Source: Elusimicrobiota bacterium
Lineage (GTDB): Bacteria; Elusimicrobiota; Elusimicrobia; Elusimicrobiales; UBA9959
Assembly (NCBI GenBank): GCA_003450815.1
Contig: DMES01000085.1
Span: forward strand, 38,986-96,652
DNA: 57,667 bases
Direction: 5' to 3'
A program made the translations under genes and the position numbers. Positions 34,999-43,897 of this stretch are shown here, piece by piece (the first letter of the stretch is position 1; each line of letters begins with the position of its first letter). The notes beneath the pieces are model-generated. The model saw only the letters and a program-made list of their open reading frames with translations. It did no database searches and was not told the DNA's origin.

Positions 34999-36110
34999 GC
35001 GTGCCTGAAACCGTCCCTTTCGCCGACCTCTACGCGCAATACCTTACCATAAAGCCTGAAATTGATGCGGCAATGGCTGAAGTTATACGTGCCTCGGCCT
35101 TTATCCGCGGTCCGTTTGTTGACGCTTTTGAACGCGAGTTCTCTGAAATTCTGGGTGTGCCTCATTGTGTATCATGTGCCAATGGGACCGATGCCCTATA
35201 TATAGCCATGCACGCCCTGGGGGTGAAACCCGGTGATGAAGTTATCACCAGCGCCCATTCATGGATCGCCACCAGTGAAACTATAACCCAGGCCGGGGGA
35301 AAAGTGGTTTTCTGCGACACGGACAGCGATACTTTTACCATTGACCCGGCCCGCATTGAGGAGAAGATCTCTCCCCGCACGGTGGGAATTATTCCGGTAC
35401 ACCTTTATGGCCAGCCGGCTGATATGCCCGCCATAATGGCTATCGCCGCCAGGCGCGGTTTGTGGGTGCTGGAGGATTGCGCCCAGGCGCATTTAGCCCG
35501 CTGCGGCGGCCGGAGTGCGGGCTCTTTCGGGGTTGCAGCCGCATTCTCATTCTATCCCGGCAAGAATCTGGGCGCTATGGGAGATGCCGGCTGCGTTTTA
35601 ACCGCCGACTCCGAGATGGCCGAGCGCATGGCTATGTTTGCCCGTCATGGCGGGCTTAAAAAAGGCGATCACCGCATGGAGGGCATCAACAGCCGCCTTG
35701 ATGGTATGCAGGCCGCCGTTCTTTCGGTCAAACTGAGGCGCTTGCCGTTCTGGACCGCCGCGCGCCGTCGTCTGGCCGCTGTTTATGACAAGGCACTTGA
35801 CGGCTTGAGCGGCTTGGAACTGCCGGAGGTGTCCGCGGGTCGCGAGCATGTGTATCATCTTTATGTGGTGCGCCACCCGCGTCGGGACGAGCTTAAAAAA
35901 TATTTGGCCGATCGCGGTATTGAAACTATTATCAATTATCCCGTCGCGCTCCCGTTCCTGCCCGCCTACTCGCGCCTTGGCGCTCGGCCCGGAGACTTTC
36001 CGAACGCGTACCGCCACCAATCAATGGTGCTGTCGCTGCCGATGTTCCCCGAAATGGCCGAAGCACAGCAGACCCGAGTTATAGAAGCGATCCGCGCGTT
36101 CTGCAAGTGA
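34995..36110 (+). CDS. DegT/DnrJ/EryC1/StrS aminotransferase, WbpE-like
   Basis: A 371-residue PLP-dependent sugar aminotransferase with the full set of motifs, including the PLP-binding K190 in FYPGKNLGAMGD and SRLDGMQAAVL. By analogy with WbpE it should install the C3 amine using glutamate as donor, after the WbpB-like oxidation. It starts by an ATGA overlap with the acyltransferase. The final gene of the three-gene module. Confidence 0.93.
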   Translation: MSVPETVPFADLYAQYLTIKPEIDAAMAEVIRASAFIRGPFVDAFEREFSEILGVPHCVSCANGTDALYIAMHALGVKPGDEVITSAHSWIATSETITQAGGKVVFCDTDSDTFTIDPARIEEKISPRTVGIIPVHLYGQPADMPAIMAIAARRGLWVLEDCAQAHLARCGGRSAGSFGVAAAFSFYPGKNLGAMGDAGCVLTADSEMAERMAMFARHGGLKKGDHRMEGINSRLDGMQAAVLSVKLRRLPFWTAARRRLAAVYDKALDGLSGLELPEVSAGREHVYHLYVVRHPRRDELKKYLADRGIETIINYPVALPFLPAYSRLGARPGDFPNAYRHQSMVLSLPMFPEMAEAQQTRVIEAIRAFCK

Positions 36111-36178
36111 CGGTTTTATAGCTTTTTTGAAACCCATAAAATCAAGGAGTTCTCTATAGGGAGCCGGCGGGTTTCCCC

Positions 36179-36208
36179 TTAACCCTTACCGTCCGTAAAT
36201 TGTATAAT
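36179..36208 (+). promoter_or_regulatory. Candidate promoter of the heptose cluster
   Basis: TATAAT at 36203-36208 is preceded, at 18 bases, by TTAACC at 36179-36184. It lies about 45 bases before hddC, where the sequence becomes more AT-rich and a new set of genes begins. The -35 match is only moderate. Confidence 0.45.
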
Positions 36209-36253
36209 CAGGGATATCATAAGCATGGTATTTCAACGGCTTCGCGATTCACT

Positions 36254-36967
36254 ATGCAGATAGACACAATAATTCTTGCGGGTGGCAAGGGCACGCGGCT
36301 GAGCGGCCTTCTTCCCGATATTCCCAAGCCGATGGCCCCGATCAATGGAATACCGTTTTTGGACATCTTATTGTCGCAGCTTAACACTTGTCCTCACATA
36401 ACAAAAGTCATTCTTGCCGTCGGTTATAAATCCGAAACGATAATCAGCAGGTATAAAACCTCCATCGCTTATAATTTTAGTATCCTGTTCTCTGAAGAAA
36501 AGTCGCCGCTGGGAACAGGCGGCGCAATAAAAAAGGCATCAGCCTTGGCTAACACGGAAGATGTTCTTGTCCTGAATGGCGACTCGTACATTGACCTTGA
36601 TATCGAAAGGTTAATAAATTCGCATATATCCGACAAAGCTGCCATAACCGTCGTTTTAAAAAAGCTCAGTGGCGCCAATAGGTATGGGAACGTGAAAGTT
36701 GATGAGCGGCGCAGAATAATTTCATTTGAAGAAAAGAACGGTTTAAATCATACCGGCTTGATAAATGCCGGAGTCTATTTGGTAAAAAGAAATCTTTTCA
36801 GCGGTGTTGATGAGGATCATGAAATATCTTTGGAGCGGCAAATATTGCCGGACTTGATAAAAAGCGGTATGTATGGCTATATTGCTGATGGTGCATTTAT
36901 AGATATCGGCATTCCCGCCGACTACAAAAGGGCGCAGACGGAATTGGCGGGCCACATCATCCGATAG
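36254..36967 (+). CDS. hddC: D-glycero-alpha-D-manno-heptose 1-phosphate guanylyltransferase-like
   Basis: A 237-residue nucleotidyltransferase. The nucleotide-binding motif is LAGGKGTRLSGLLPDIPKPMAP; LGTGGAIKKA and LNGDSYIDLD (metal Asp) follow, and a late FIDIGIPADY motif is typical of HddC/GmhB-type enzymes. It should make GDP-heptose from heptose 1-phosphate. It is directly followed by hddA, which supports the heptose assignment. Sequence here is visibly AT-richer than the WbpB-like module before it. Confidence 0.87.
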   Translation: MQIDTIILAGGKGTRLSGLLPDIPKPMAPINGIPFLDILLSQLNTCPHITKVILAVGYKSETIISRYKTSIAYNFSILFSEEKSPLGTGGAIKKASALANTEDVLVLNGDSYIDLDIERLINSHISDKAAITVVLKKLSGANRYGNVKVDERRRIISFEEKNGLNHTGLINAGVYLVKRNLFSGVDEDHEISLERQILPDLIKSGMYGYIADGAFIDIGIPADYKRAQTELAGHIIR

Positions 36968-36976
36968 GGTAAAACA

Positions 36977-37987
36977 ATGATAATTTCACGCACACCTCAC
37001 AGAATATCTTTTTTCGGCGGCGGCACGGATTACCCGTTGTGGTATCGTAAGCATGGCGGCAAAGTCTTAGGCGTCGCAATCGATAAATACTCTTATATAA
37101 CCTGCAGGAAGCTCCCTCCGTTTTTTGCCCACAAACACAGGATTCTGTATTCCAGGATCGAGTCGGTTCAGACACTAGACGAGATCCAGCACCCGTCTGT
37201 AAGGGAAACCCTTAAATACATGAAAATTTCCGACGGTTTGGAAATCCATCATGACGGCGATATTCCGGCCCGTTCCGGCATGGGGTCAAGCTCGGCATTT
37301 ACGGTCGGACTGTTAAAAACGCTATATGCTTTTGAAGGCAGACTTATAACAAAAGAAAACCTTTATAGAGAGGCTATATATATCGAGCAGGACCTGATAC
37401 ATGAAAACGTCGGTTCTCAGGATCAGGTATGGGCGGCATGCGGCGGGCTGAATTGTATCGAATTTCTTCGGAATGGGGAAATTGCAGTGGAACCTGTCGT
37501 AATGAAGGAACCCTGCCTCCAGAGTTTTGAGAATAAACTTATGCTTTTTTTTACGGGGTTATCAAGATATGCTTCCGATATAGCGAAAGAGAAAATTGAG
37601 AACATACCTAAGAAAAAAGCCGAATTATCGGAAATGAGATGCCTGGTGGACGCCGCTCAAAAAATCCTGGTCTCCGGTAACAGCGATTTTACCGATTTTG
37701 GAAAGCTTTTAAATGAAACCTGGAAACTGAAAAGGAAATTGTCCGATAAAATCAGTAACACGGAGATAGATAATATGTATAAAACCGCTATGGCTAATGG
37801 AGCGGTCGGCGGAAAGCTTTTAGGGGCCGGGGGCGGGGGGTTTATGCTGTTTTATGTGGAACCGGAGAACCAAACGAGGGTAAAAGAGTCGTTAAAGAAT
37901 TACCTGCATGTCCCCTTCAGGTTTGACTTCACTGGATCGGAGATCATGGTTTATAAACCCGATCACTGGAATGACAAAAAGAGATAG
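36977..37987 (+). CDS. hddA: D-glycero-alpha-D-manno-heptose 7-phosphate kinase
   Basis: A 336-residue GHMP kinase. The start RTPHRISFFGGGTDYP and the phosphate-binding loop ARSGMGSSSAFTVGL are those of HddA, which phosphorylates C1 of heptose 7-phosphate in the GDP-heptose route; GAGGGGFMLF near the end is the third GHMP motif. The 10-base spacing to hddC indicates an operon. The isomerase GmhA and phosphatase GmhB that complete the route are not in the window. Confidence 0.92.
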   Translation: MIISRTPHRISFFGGGTDYPLWYRKHGGKVLGVAIDKYSYITCRKLPPFFAHKHRILYSRIESVQTLDEIQHPSVRETLKYMKISDGLEIHHDGDIPARSGMGSSSAFTVGLLKTLYAFEGRLITKENLYREAIYIEQDLIHENVGSQDQVWAACGGLNCIEFLRNGEIAVEPVVMKEPCLQSFENKLMLFFTGLSRYASDIAKEKIENIPKKKAELSEMRCLVDAAQKILVSGNSDFTDFGKLLNETWKLKRKLSDKISNTEIDNMYKTAMANGAVGGKLLGAGGGGFMLFYVEPENQTRVKESLKNYLHVPFRFDFTGSEIMVYKPDHWNDKKR

Positions 37988-37995
37988 GAGGCATC

Positions 37996-38931
37996 ATGTA
38001 TAACATTTTAGTTACCGGCGGCGGCGGATATATCGGTTCCGTTCTGGTTCCAGAGCTGTTAAGATTGGGGAATAAAGTCACAGTATTGGATAATTTTATG
38101 TTCCGGCAAAACTCCCTGCTTGATTGCTGTGCGAATGTCAATTTTAATGTGGTCAGAGGCGATGTGAGAGACGAGAGCATCTTAAAACCGCTTCTGCAAA
38201 AGGCCGATTATATAATTCCTTTGGCGGCATTGGTGGGTGCGCCATTGTGCAATAAAGATAAGATTGGCGCAACAACCATCAATAGGGATGCAATCGCCTC
38301 CATCACAAAGCTGGCGTCAAAAGAACAGCGGATCATAATGCCTACCACAAATAGCGGGTATGGGATCGGCCAGAAAGGCGTTTATTGTACCGAAGAAACG
38401 CCCTTAACCCCCATTACTTTGTATGGGGTTGTCAAAATGGAGGCGGAAAAGATTATTCTTGAGAGGGGAAACTCGATAAGCTTCAGGCTGGCGACTGTGT
38501 TCGGAATGTCTCCCCGGATGAGACTTGATCTGCTGGTAAATGATTTTACACATAGGGCGGTCACTGACAGGTTTGTGGTGATTTTTGAAGGGCATTTTAA
38601 AAGGAACTACATTCACATAAGGGATGTGGCAGGGGCTTTTATCCATGCGATTGATAACTTTGATAAAATGAAAAGCGAAGCGTATAACGTCGGTTTATCA
38701 GATGCGAACATTTCTAAACTAGAGCTTTGTGCGAAGATCAGGGAGCAGATCAAGAGCTTCGCATACATGGAAGCTCCGGTTGGCGAAGACCCTGATAAAC
38801 GTGATTACATTGTCTCGAACGAAAAGATCGAAAAAACCGGTTTCAAGCCGGTGTATTCCCTTGAAAGGGGCATCAAAGAGTTAATCAAAGGGTATGCGAT
38901 AATTACTAACAGCAGATATGGTAATGCGTAA
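37996..38931 (+). CDS. NAD-dependent SDR epimerase/dehydratase
   Basis: A 311-residue extended SDR enzyme. The dinucleotide-binding motif is VTGGGGYIGSVLV, and the catalytic YGVVK follows a Ser/Thr-containing TTNSGYG. The TDE motif of 4,6-dehydratases is absent, so an epimerase or other sugar-modifying role is more likely than dehydration. It is similar in placement to the SDR enzymes that act on GDP-heptoses in Yersinia and Campylobacter. It overlaps the next gene by 14 bases. Confidence 0.83.
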   Translation: MYNILVTGGGGYIGSVLVPELLRLGNKVTVLDNFMFRQNSLLDCCANVNFNVVRGDVRDESILKPLLQKADYIIPLAALVGAPLCNKDKIGATTINRDAIASITKLASKEQRIIMPTTNSGYGIGQKGVYCTEETPLTPITLYGVVKMEAEKIILERGNSISFRLATVFGMSPRMRLDLLVNDFTHRAVTDRFVVIFEGHFKRNYIHIRDVAGAFIHAIDNFDKMKSEAYNVGLSDANISKLELCAKIREQIKSFAYMEAPVGEDPDKRDYIVSNEKIEKTGFKPVYSLERGIKELIKGYAIITNSRYGNA

Positions 38932-39874
38932 AAACTCAAAGCTCTATATTGCGGGGCATACAGGCCTTCTTGGGTCGGCGCTTTTACAAAGACTGAGATT
39001 AGCCGGTTACCGTAATATAATCACAAGAAGCCATGCCGGGCTTGATTTGACGGATCAGAAAAGGGTGTCCGGTTTTTTTGCGAAAGAACATCCCGAATAC
39101 GTGTTTTTGTGCGCGGGGTTGACTGGCGGTATTATTGCCAACCGCACATCTCCCGCGGATTTCCTGCACACTAACATCGCCATCCAGGATAATGTCTTTC
39201 AGGCGGCGCAAAAATACGATATAAAACATCTCGTTTTCTACGGATCATCCTGTAGTTATCCTAAAGACTGCCCGCAGCCGATAAAAGAGGAATATTTGTA
39301 CAAGGGTGAAATTGAGTCCACGAGCGAGGCATATGCGATTGCTAAGACCGCCGGCGTAATCGCATGCAGGTCCTATAATGCCCAATTTAAAACCAACAAG
39401 TTCATCACATTGCTCCCGAATTCCATGTATGGTCCGAATGACAACTTTGATCTGGAAAATTCCCACGTGTTAGCCGCTTTAATCAGAAAATTCTACGAGG
39501 CAAAAAATGTCGGGCAGGAAAAGATAGTCCTTTGGGGAAGCGGGAAGCCAAGGCGGGAATTTGTCTTCGCGGGGGATGTGGCCGACGCCTCCATCTTCGC
39601 CATGAACAATGCGGACAGGCTGAACAGCACCCAGCATTATAACGTCGGCTCCGGCATTGATTGTTCCATAAAAGAACTTGCGGGGCAAATCGCAAATCTG
39701 GTCGGTTTCAAAGGCAAAATTGAGTGGGATACAGCCAAGCCTGACGGAACGCCTCAAAAACTCTTGGATAGCTCAAGGTTTCAGAAGCTGGGATGGAGCG
39801 CAACAATTTCATTAAAAAAGGGGTTAGATATAACATACCGATGGTTTGTTGATAACTTCAAAAAGCGGCATTAA
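38918..39874 (+). CDS. GDP-L-fucose-synthase-like SDR epimerase/reductase
   Basis: A 318-residue protein that resembles WcaG/Fcl and the related GDP-heptose C3/C5-epimerase-reductases. Motifs are GHTGLLGSALL, YGSSCSYPKD with Ser and Cys at the catalytic positions, and SEAYAIAK for the Tyr/Lys pair. Such enzymes act on GDP-4-keto-6-deoxy sugars. A 4,6-dehydratase (Gmd/DmhA type) that would supply that substrate is not seen here. Start overlaps the previous gene; an alternative ATG at 38924 is also possible. Confidence 0.85.
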   Translation: MVMRKNSKLYIAGHTGLLGSALLQRLRLAGYRNIITRSHAGLDLTDQKRVSGFFAKEHPEYVFLCAGLTGGIIANRTSPADFLHTNIAIQDNVFQAAQKYDIKHLVFYGSSCSYPKDCPQPIKEEYLYKGEIESTSEAYAIAKTAGVIACRSYNAQFKTNKFITLLPNSMYGPNDNFDLENSHVLAALIRKFYEAKNVGQEKIVLWGSGKPRREFVFAGDVADASIFAMNNADRLNSTQHYNVGSGIDCSIKELAGQIANLVGFKGKIEWDTAKPDGTPQKLLDSSRFQKLGWSATISLKKGLDITYRWFVDNFKKRH

Positions 39875-40713
39875 TGATATATTGTATGGAAAAAACAGAT
39901 AGCACGATCCGATTCCTAAGAGAGAAGGCCTTGTGGGTTCGTAAAGAAACACTTAAAATCCATGGTATAGCGCAGGAGACCAGGGTAGCGTCCTCTCTTT
40001 CTCCTGTTGAGATATTTGTGGCGCTGTTTTATGGGGGGATCATTAAGTATGATCCAAAAAATCTGAAATGGGAGGGGCGGGACCGTTTTATTGTCAGCAA
40101 AGGTCACGGGTCCATTTCGTTTTATCCGATACTGGCGGACCTCGGCTATTTCGACAAGGAAAATCTCCTAAAAGTAAGCAAGGAGGGGTCTTTCCTAGGG
40201 GGGATTCCGGACCCCATTATACCGGGATATGAAACCGTAAATGGTTCATTGGGGCACGGCCTGGGTGTCGCGTGCGGGATGGCCTTGGCCTTAAAACGAA
40301 AAAACAGAATGGAAAAGATTTTTGTCCTGATGGGAGACGGTGAACTTTATGAGGGCTCTGTATGGGAAGCGATTATGCTGGCAGGGGAACATGGGTTGGA
40401 TAATTTGGTCTTAATTATTGATCACAACAAGGCCTGTATGCTTGATTTTTGCAAAAACATTATTAATCTTGACCCGTTGGGTGAAAAATTCAAAGTATTT
40501 AAGTGGTCGGTAAGCGCTGTTGACGGGCACGATATGGAGCAAACATACAAGGCTTTATTAAGATTTAAAAGCGAAGAAAAGGGTATGCCAAAGGTGCTTA
40601 TAGCCAGCACCGTAAAAGGCAAAGGAGTTCCAAGCCTTGAGGTCGACCCTTTGAGCCATATTAAGAATATAAGTCCGGGTGCCATTGATGCTGCAATAGA
40701 GGGTTTACAATGA
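39874..40713 (+). CDS. Split transketolase, N-terminal (ThDP-binding) subunit
   Basis: A 279-residue protein covering only the first transketolase domain. It has KGHGSISFYPIL, GSLGHGLGVACGMAL, and the ThDP-diphosphate motif GDGELYEGSVWEA ending in HNKACM. The pyrimidine-binding domain is on the next gene, which begins by ATGA-type overlap. Starts TAATG-coupled to the previous stop; an internal ATG at 39886 is an alternative. Its cluster suggests a dedicated role in sugar modification or in supplying sedoheptulose 7-phosphate. Confidence 0.92.
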   Translation: MIYCMEKTDSTIRFLREKALWVRKETLKIHGIAQETRVASSLSPVEIFVALFYGGIIKYDPKNLKWEGRDRFIVSKGHGSISFYPILADLGYFDKENLLKVSKEGSFLGGIPDPIIPGYETVNGSLGHGLGVACGMALALKRKNRMEKIFVLMGDGELYEGSVWEAIMLAGEHGLDNLVLIIDHNKACMLDFCKNIINLDPLGEKFKVFKWSVSAVDGHDMEQTYKALLRFKSEEKGMPKVLIASTVKGKGVPSLEVDPLSHIKNISPGAIDAAIEGLQ

Positions 40714-41666
40714 GTATGGTTAAAAAGGCAATGAGGGATGTCTTTCTTGAACGGATTTATTCCAAGATGTCTGAAAACAGATCATTGTTTTTTCTAACTG
40801 CTGATTTCGGTTCTCCGAAATTGGATGCGTTGAGAAGAGACTTTAATGACAGATTTATTAATGTCGGCATTGCTGAGCAAAACCTGGTCAATGTAGCGAC
40901 CGGGTTGGCTTTGGAAGGATTCACCGTTTACGCATACGCAATCGCCCCTTTTTTGATAATGAGGGCGTATGAGCAGATAAGAAATAATCTATCCCTCCTT
41001 TCGCATGTCCGGGATATAAACGTTAACTTGATCGGTGTGGGAGCTGGCTTGAGCTATGATGTGTCAGGCCCCACGCATCACAGCTTGGAAGACATAAGTA
41101 TTATCAGAACATTGCCTAATGTCAGCCTAATCTCTCCGAGTGATTGGGTGTTGGCTGAAAGATTTGTGGATTATTCAATAGAAAATATAACCCCTAAATA
41201 TATAAGATTTGACGGGAAACCATTGCCGAATATTTACACAGACACCGACAGATTTAATTTGAATGACGGGTTTTTTGAGCTGTCAAAAGGCGGTGAGATT
41301 TGTCTGGTTTCAACCGGGTACATGACACATACCGCTTTAAGGGTGGCCGAAAAACTGCGCAAGGAGGGGATTCATGCTGGTGTTGTGGATATCTTCATAA
41401 TCAAGCCCATGAACGAAATGCTGTTCGCCGCCGTACTGGCCAGATATAAACATATTGTAACGCTTGAAGAGGCTTTTATTGATAAAGGCGGTCTGGACAG
41501 CTTTGTTAATAATATCCTTAACAAGCAAATGCCAGGCGCTAAAGTTAAAAGCAAAGGGTTTAAGGATTCCTACGTTTTTGATGTCGGCGGTAGAGATTAC
41601 TTGCATAAACTTAACCATCTTGATGAGGATAGTATTGTGGCCGAAGTTAAAGAAATATTGAAATGA
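40710..41666 (+). CDS. Split transketolase, C-terminal subunit
   Basis: A 318-residue protein holding the pyrimidine-binding domain (FINVGIAEQNLVNVATGLA with the catalytic Glu, SGPTHHSLEDI) and the C-terminal transketolase domain (ICLVSTGYMTHTALRVAEKL). With the upstream gene it forms a complete ThDP enzyme of the split type, like PDH E1 alpha/beta in layout. It overlaps both neighbours by four bases, so expression is coupled with the dehydratase-like gene downstream. Confidence 0.92.
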   Translation: MSMVKKAMRDVFLERIYSKMSENRSLFFLTADFGSPKLDALRRDFNDRFINVGIAEQNLVNVATGLALEGFTVYAYAIAPFLIMRAYEQIRNNLSLLSHVRDINVNLIGVGAGLSYDVSGPTHHSLEDISIIRTLPNVSLISPSDWVLAERFVDYSIENITPKYIRFDGKPLPNIYTDTDRFNLNDGFFELSKGGEICLVSTGYMTHTALRVAEKLRKEGIHAGVVDIFIIKPMNEMLFAAVLARYKHIVTLEEAFIDKGGLDSFVNNILNKQMPGAKVKSKGFKDSYVFDVGGRDYLHKLNHLDEDSIVAEVKEILK

Positions 41667-42844
41667 TAGCTAAACAGAATCTCAGCCTGCCGTTGATGAA
41701 AAACAATATTACCCGCGCCGACCTGGACGCGGTTATCGCCTATTTGTCACAAGATGATCCGCCGTTGACCCATTCAAAGCAAACACTCGCTTTTGAGCGT
41801 GAATGGTCCGATTGGCTCGGAGTTAAATATAGCGTTTTTGTTAATTCCGGCGCTTCCGCCAACCTTCTGACCATGGCCGCGCTCAGGGAGATTTATGGGA
41901 GCGGAGAGATAATCGTTCCGCCGCTTACCTGGGTGTCCGATATCGCCGCTGTTTTGCAAAACGGTTTTAAACCTGTTTTTACGGATATTGACCGGCGTAC
42001 GCTGGGGCTGGACACAAGTCAGGTATTGACCAATATAAACCCCAAAACCCGCGCTGTGTTTATTACGCATATCCTTGGCTATAACGCCCTTACACAGCAA
42101 CTGCTGGATGAACTGGCGCGCCGCAATATCCCCTTGGTTGAGGATGTCTGCGAGTCGCACGGCGCCGCTTTCAATGGGCGCAAACTTGGCACATACGGAC
42201 TAATCTCCAATTTCTCGTTTTACTACGCCCATCACATGAGCACTATTGAGGGCGGTATGATATGCACCAATGATCGCTCTGTTTATGAAACCGTGCGCAT
42301 GCTGCGTTCACATGGAATGGTGCGTGAAGCTACTTCGGATGAAATCAGGAGCGAATATATAAAAAATCATCCCGATCTGAATCCGGATTTTATCTTTGCT
42401 TTTCCGGCATACAATGTCCGTCCCAATGAAATAGGAGCGGTGATCGGTCGTTCACAGCTTAAAAGGCTGGATGAGAACAATGAAATACGCAGACGCAACC
42501 TTGAACTGTTCCTTTCTCGTCTTGCCCCGGCCAGATACCAGACCGATTTCGCTGTAGAAGGCAGTTGTAATTATGCTTTTACTCTGGTGCTCAAAGAGCC
42601 GGATCCCGCTCTCCGCGACCGGGTTGAGTTAGCGCTGCGTAATCACGGAGTGGAATTCCGCCGCGGCCTATCCGGTGGCGGCAACCAGTTGCGCCAGCCC
42701 TACCTGAAAAAAATCATGGGCAGCGAATTTGAGCGTCACCCTAATGTGAATCATGTCCACTTTTTCGGCTGGTATATAGGCAACTATCCGGGGCTGGAGC
42801 GGGAAAAAATTGTGGCGCTGTGTGAGTTGCTCAATGGATTGTAG
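41663..42844 (+). CDS. DegT-fold sugar 3-dehydratase, ColD/RfbH type
   Basis: A 393-residue DegT-family protein in which the PLP lysine is replaced: the motif reads FYYAHHMSTIEGG, with H190 at the position of the lysine in normal aminotransferases. His at this position marks the C3 dehydratases ColD and RfbH (E1), which remove the C3 hydroxyl from NDP-4-keto-6-deoxy sugars. The cysteine pattern of the iron-sulfur E1 enzyme is not apparent, so ColD is the closer model. It is richer in G+C than the split transketolase genes before it. The ATG overlaps the previous gene by four bases. Confidence 0.86.
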   Translation: MIAKQNLSLPLMKNNITRADLDAVIAYLSQDDPPLTHSKQTLAFEREWSDWLGVKYSVFVNSGASANLLTMAALREIYGSGEIIVPPLTWVSDIAAVLQNGFKPVFTDIDRRTLGLDTSQVLTNINPKTRAVFITHILGYNALTQQLLDELARRNIPLVEDVCESHGAAFNGRKLGTYGLISNFSFYYAHHMSTIEGGMICTNDRSVYETVRMLRSHGMVREATSDEIRSEYIKNHPDLNPDFIFAFPAYNVRPNEIGAVIGRSQLKRLDENNEIRRRNLELFLSRLAPARYQTDFAVEGSCNYAFTLVLKEPDPALRDRVELALRNHGVEFRRGLSGGGNQLRQPYLKKIMGSEFERHPNVNHVHFFGWYIGNYPGLEREKIVALCELLNGL

Positions 42845-42896
42845 CCGTGAATGACCGGAAATATTGTAAATTCCGGATTTAAAAGGAAAACTGCCA

Positions 42897-43832
42897 ATGT
42901 TGTTATCAATCGTCTTTTCTTTCAGAAATGAAGAAGCTATCCTGGATGAACTGCTGAGGAGGGTCCGCAAGGTGCTGGACTCGTCGGGAATAGGATACGA
43001 GCTTGTTTTTGTGAATGACGACTCAACCGATAAATCCTTGGCCATATTGCTGAAGCAAAGAGGATCAGACGGAAAAATAAAGATCATTAATATGGCAAGG
43101 AGATTCGGTGTCGCCCACTGCGTTTTAGCCGGCATGAAATATTCAAAAGGTGATGCGGTTGTTGTTATGGACACCGATCTCCAGGACCCTCCGGAATTAA
43201 TGCTGCAAATGATAGCCAAATGGCAAGGGGGAGCGGACGTTGTAAATACTGTTCGTGAAAAGAGATTGGGCGAAAATATGGTCAAAATGTGGATCACAAA
43301 AAAGGCCTACAATATCATCAATTTTGTTTCAGATATAGATCTGCCAGAAAACATGGGGGACTTTAAGTTGCTTTCCAGGAGAGTGGTGGATGAGCTAATT
43401 AAACTCAACGAATATGATCCTTACCTAAGGGGATTGGTGAGGTGGCTGGGTTTCAGGCAGGAGGTGATTTATTATACAAGAGAGCCAAGATTCGGCGGCG
43501 AAACTCATTTTTCGCTTTTCGGCATGGGGCCGGTGAAGGAATTTATAAGGGGTATCACTTCATTTTCCGCGGCGCCTCTCTATCTCGCAATACTGCTTGG
43601 GCTGACTGTGTCAGCCATGTCTTTTGTGTTAATAGGGTATGTCCTGTATACCAAATTCCACGGGTTAACCGTGCCAGGCTGGGCAGGCCCGATGGTAGCG
43701 ATACTGTTTATCGGCGGGATAATATTGTTCACGAACGGTTTGTTGGGCCTGTATATAGGAAGGATCTATAATCAGGTGAAAAACCGCCCTCATTATATAG
43801 TGGAAAGCGCGCATGGTTTTGATGAATCCTAA
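42897..43832 (+). CDS. GT2 glycosyltransferase with two membrane spans, GtrB/ArnC-like
   Basis: A 311-residue protein: GT2 domain at the start (LSIVFSFRNEEAILDELL, VNDDSTD, VVMDTDLQDPPE with the DxD), then RFGGETHFS and two C-terminal transmembrane segments (about 230-252 and 265-290). This is the layout of undecaprenyl-phosphate sugar transferases (GtrB, ArnC). It may load the sugar made by this cluster onto the lipid carrier. AAAAGGA precedes the ATG. Confidence 0.9.
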   Translation: MLLSIVFSFRNEEAILDELLRRVRKVLDSSGIGYELVFVNDDSTDKSLAILLKQRGSDGKIKIINMARRFGVAHCVLAGMKYSKGDAVVVMDTDLQDPPELMLQMIAKWQGGADVVNTVREKRLGENMVKMWITKKAYNIINFVSDIDLPENMGDFKLLSRRVVDELIKLNEYDPYLRGLVRWLGFRQEVIYYTREPRFGGETHFSLFGMGPVKEFIRGITSFSAAPLYLAILLGLTVSAMSFVLIGYVLYTKFHGLTVPGWAGPMVAILFIGGIILFTNGLLGLYIGRIYNQVKNRPHYIVESAHGFDES

Positions 43833-43897
43833 CGCTCCGATAAAATCATCTATGACTTTTTAATGCGCTTCCTGTGCCTGTACAGGGGATAATAAAC

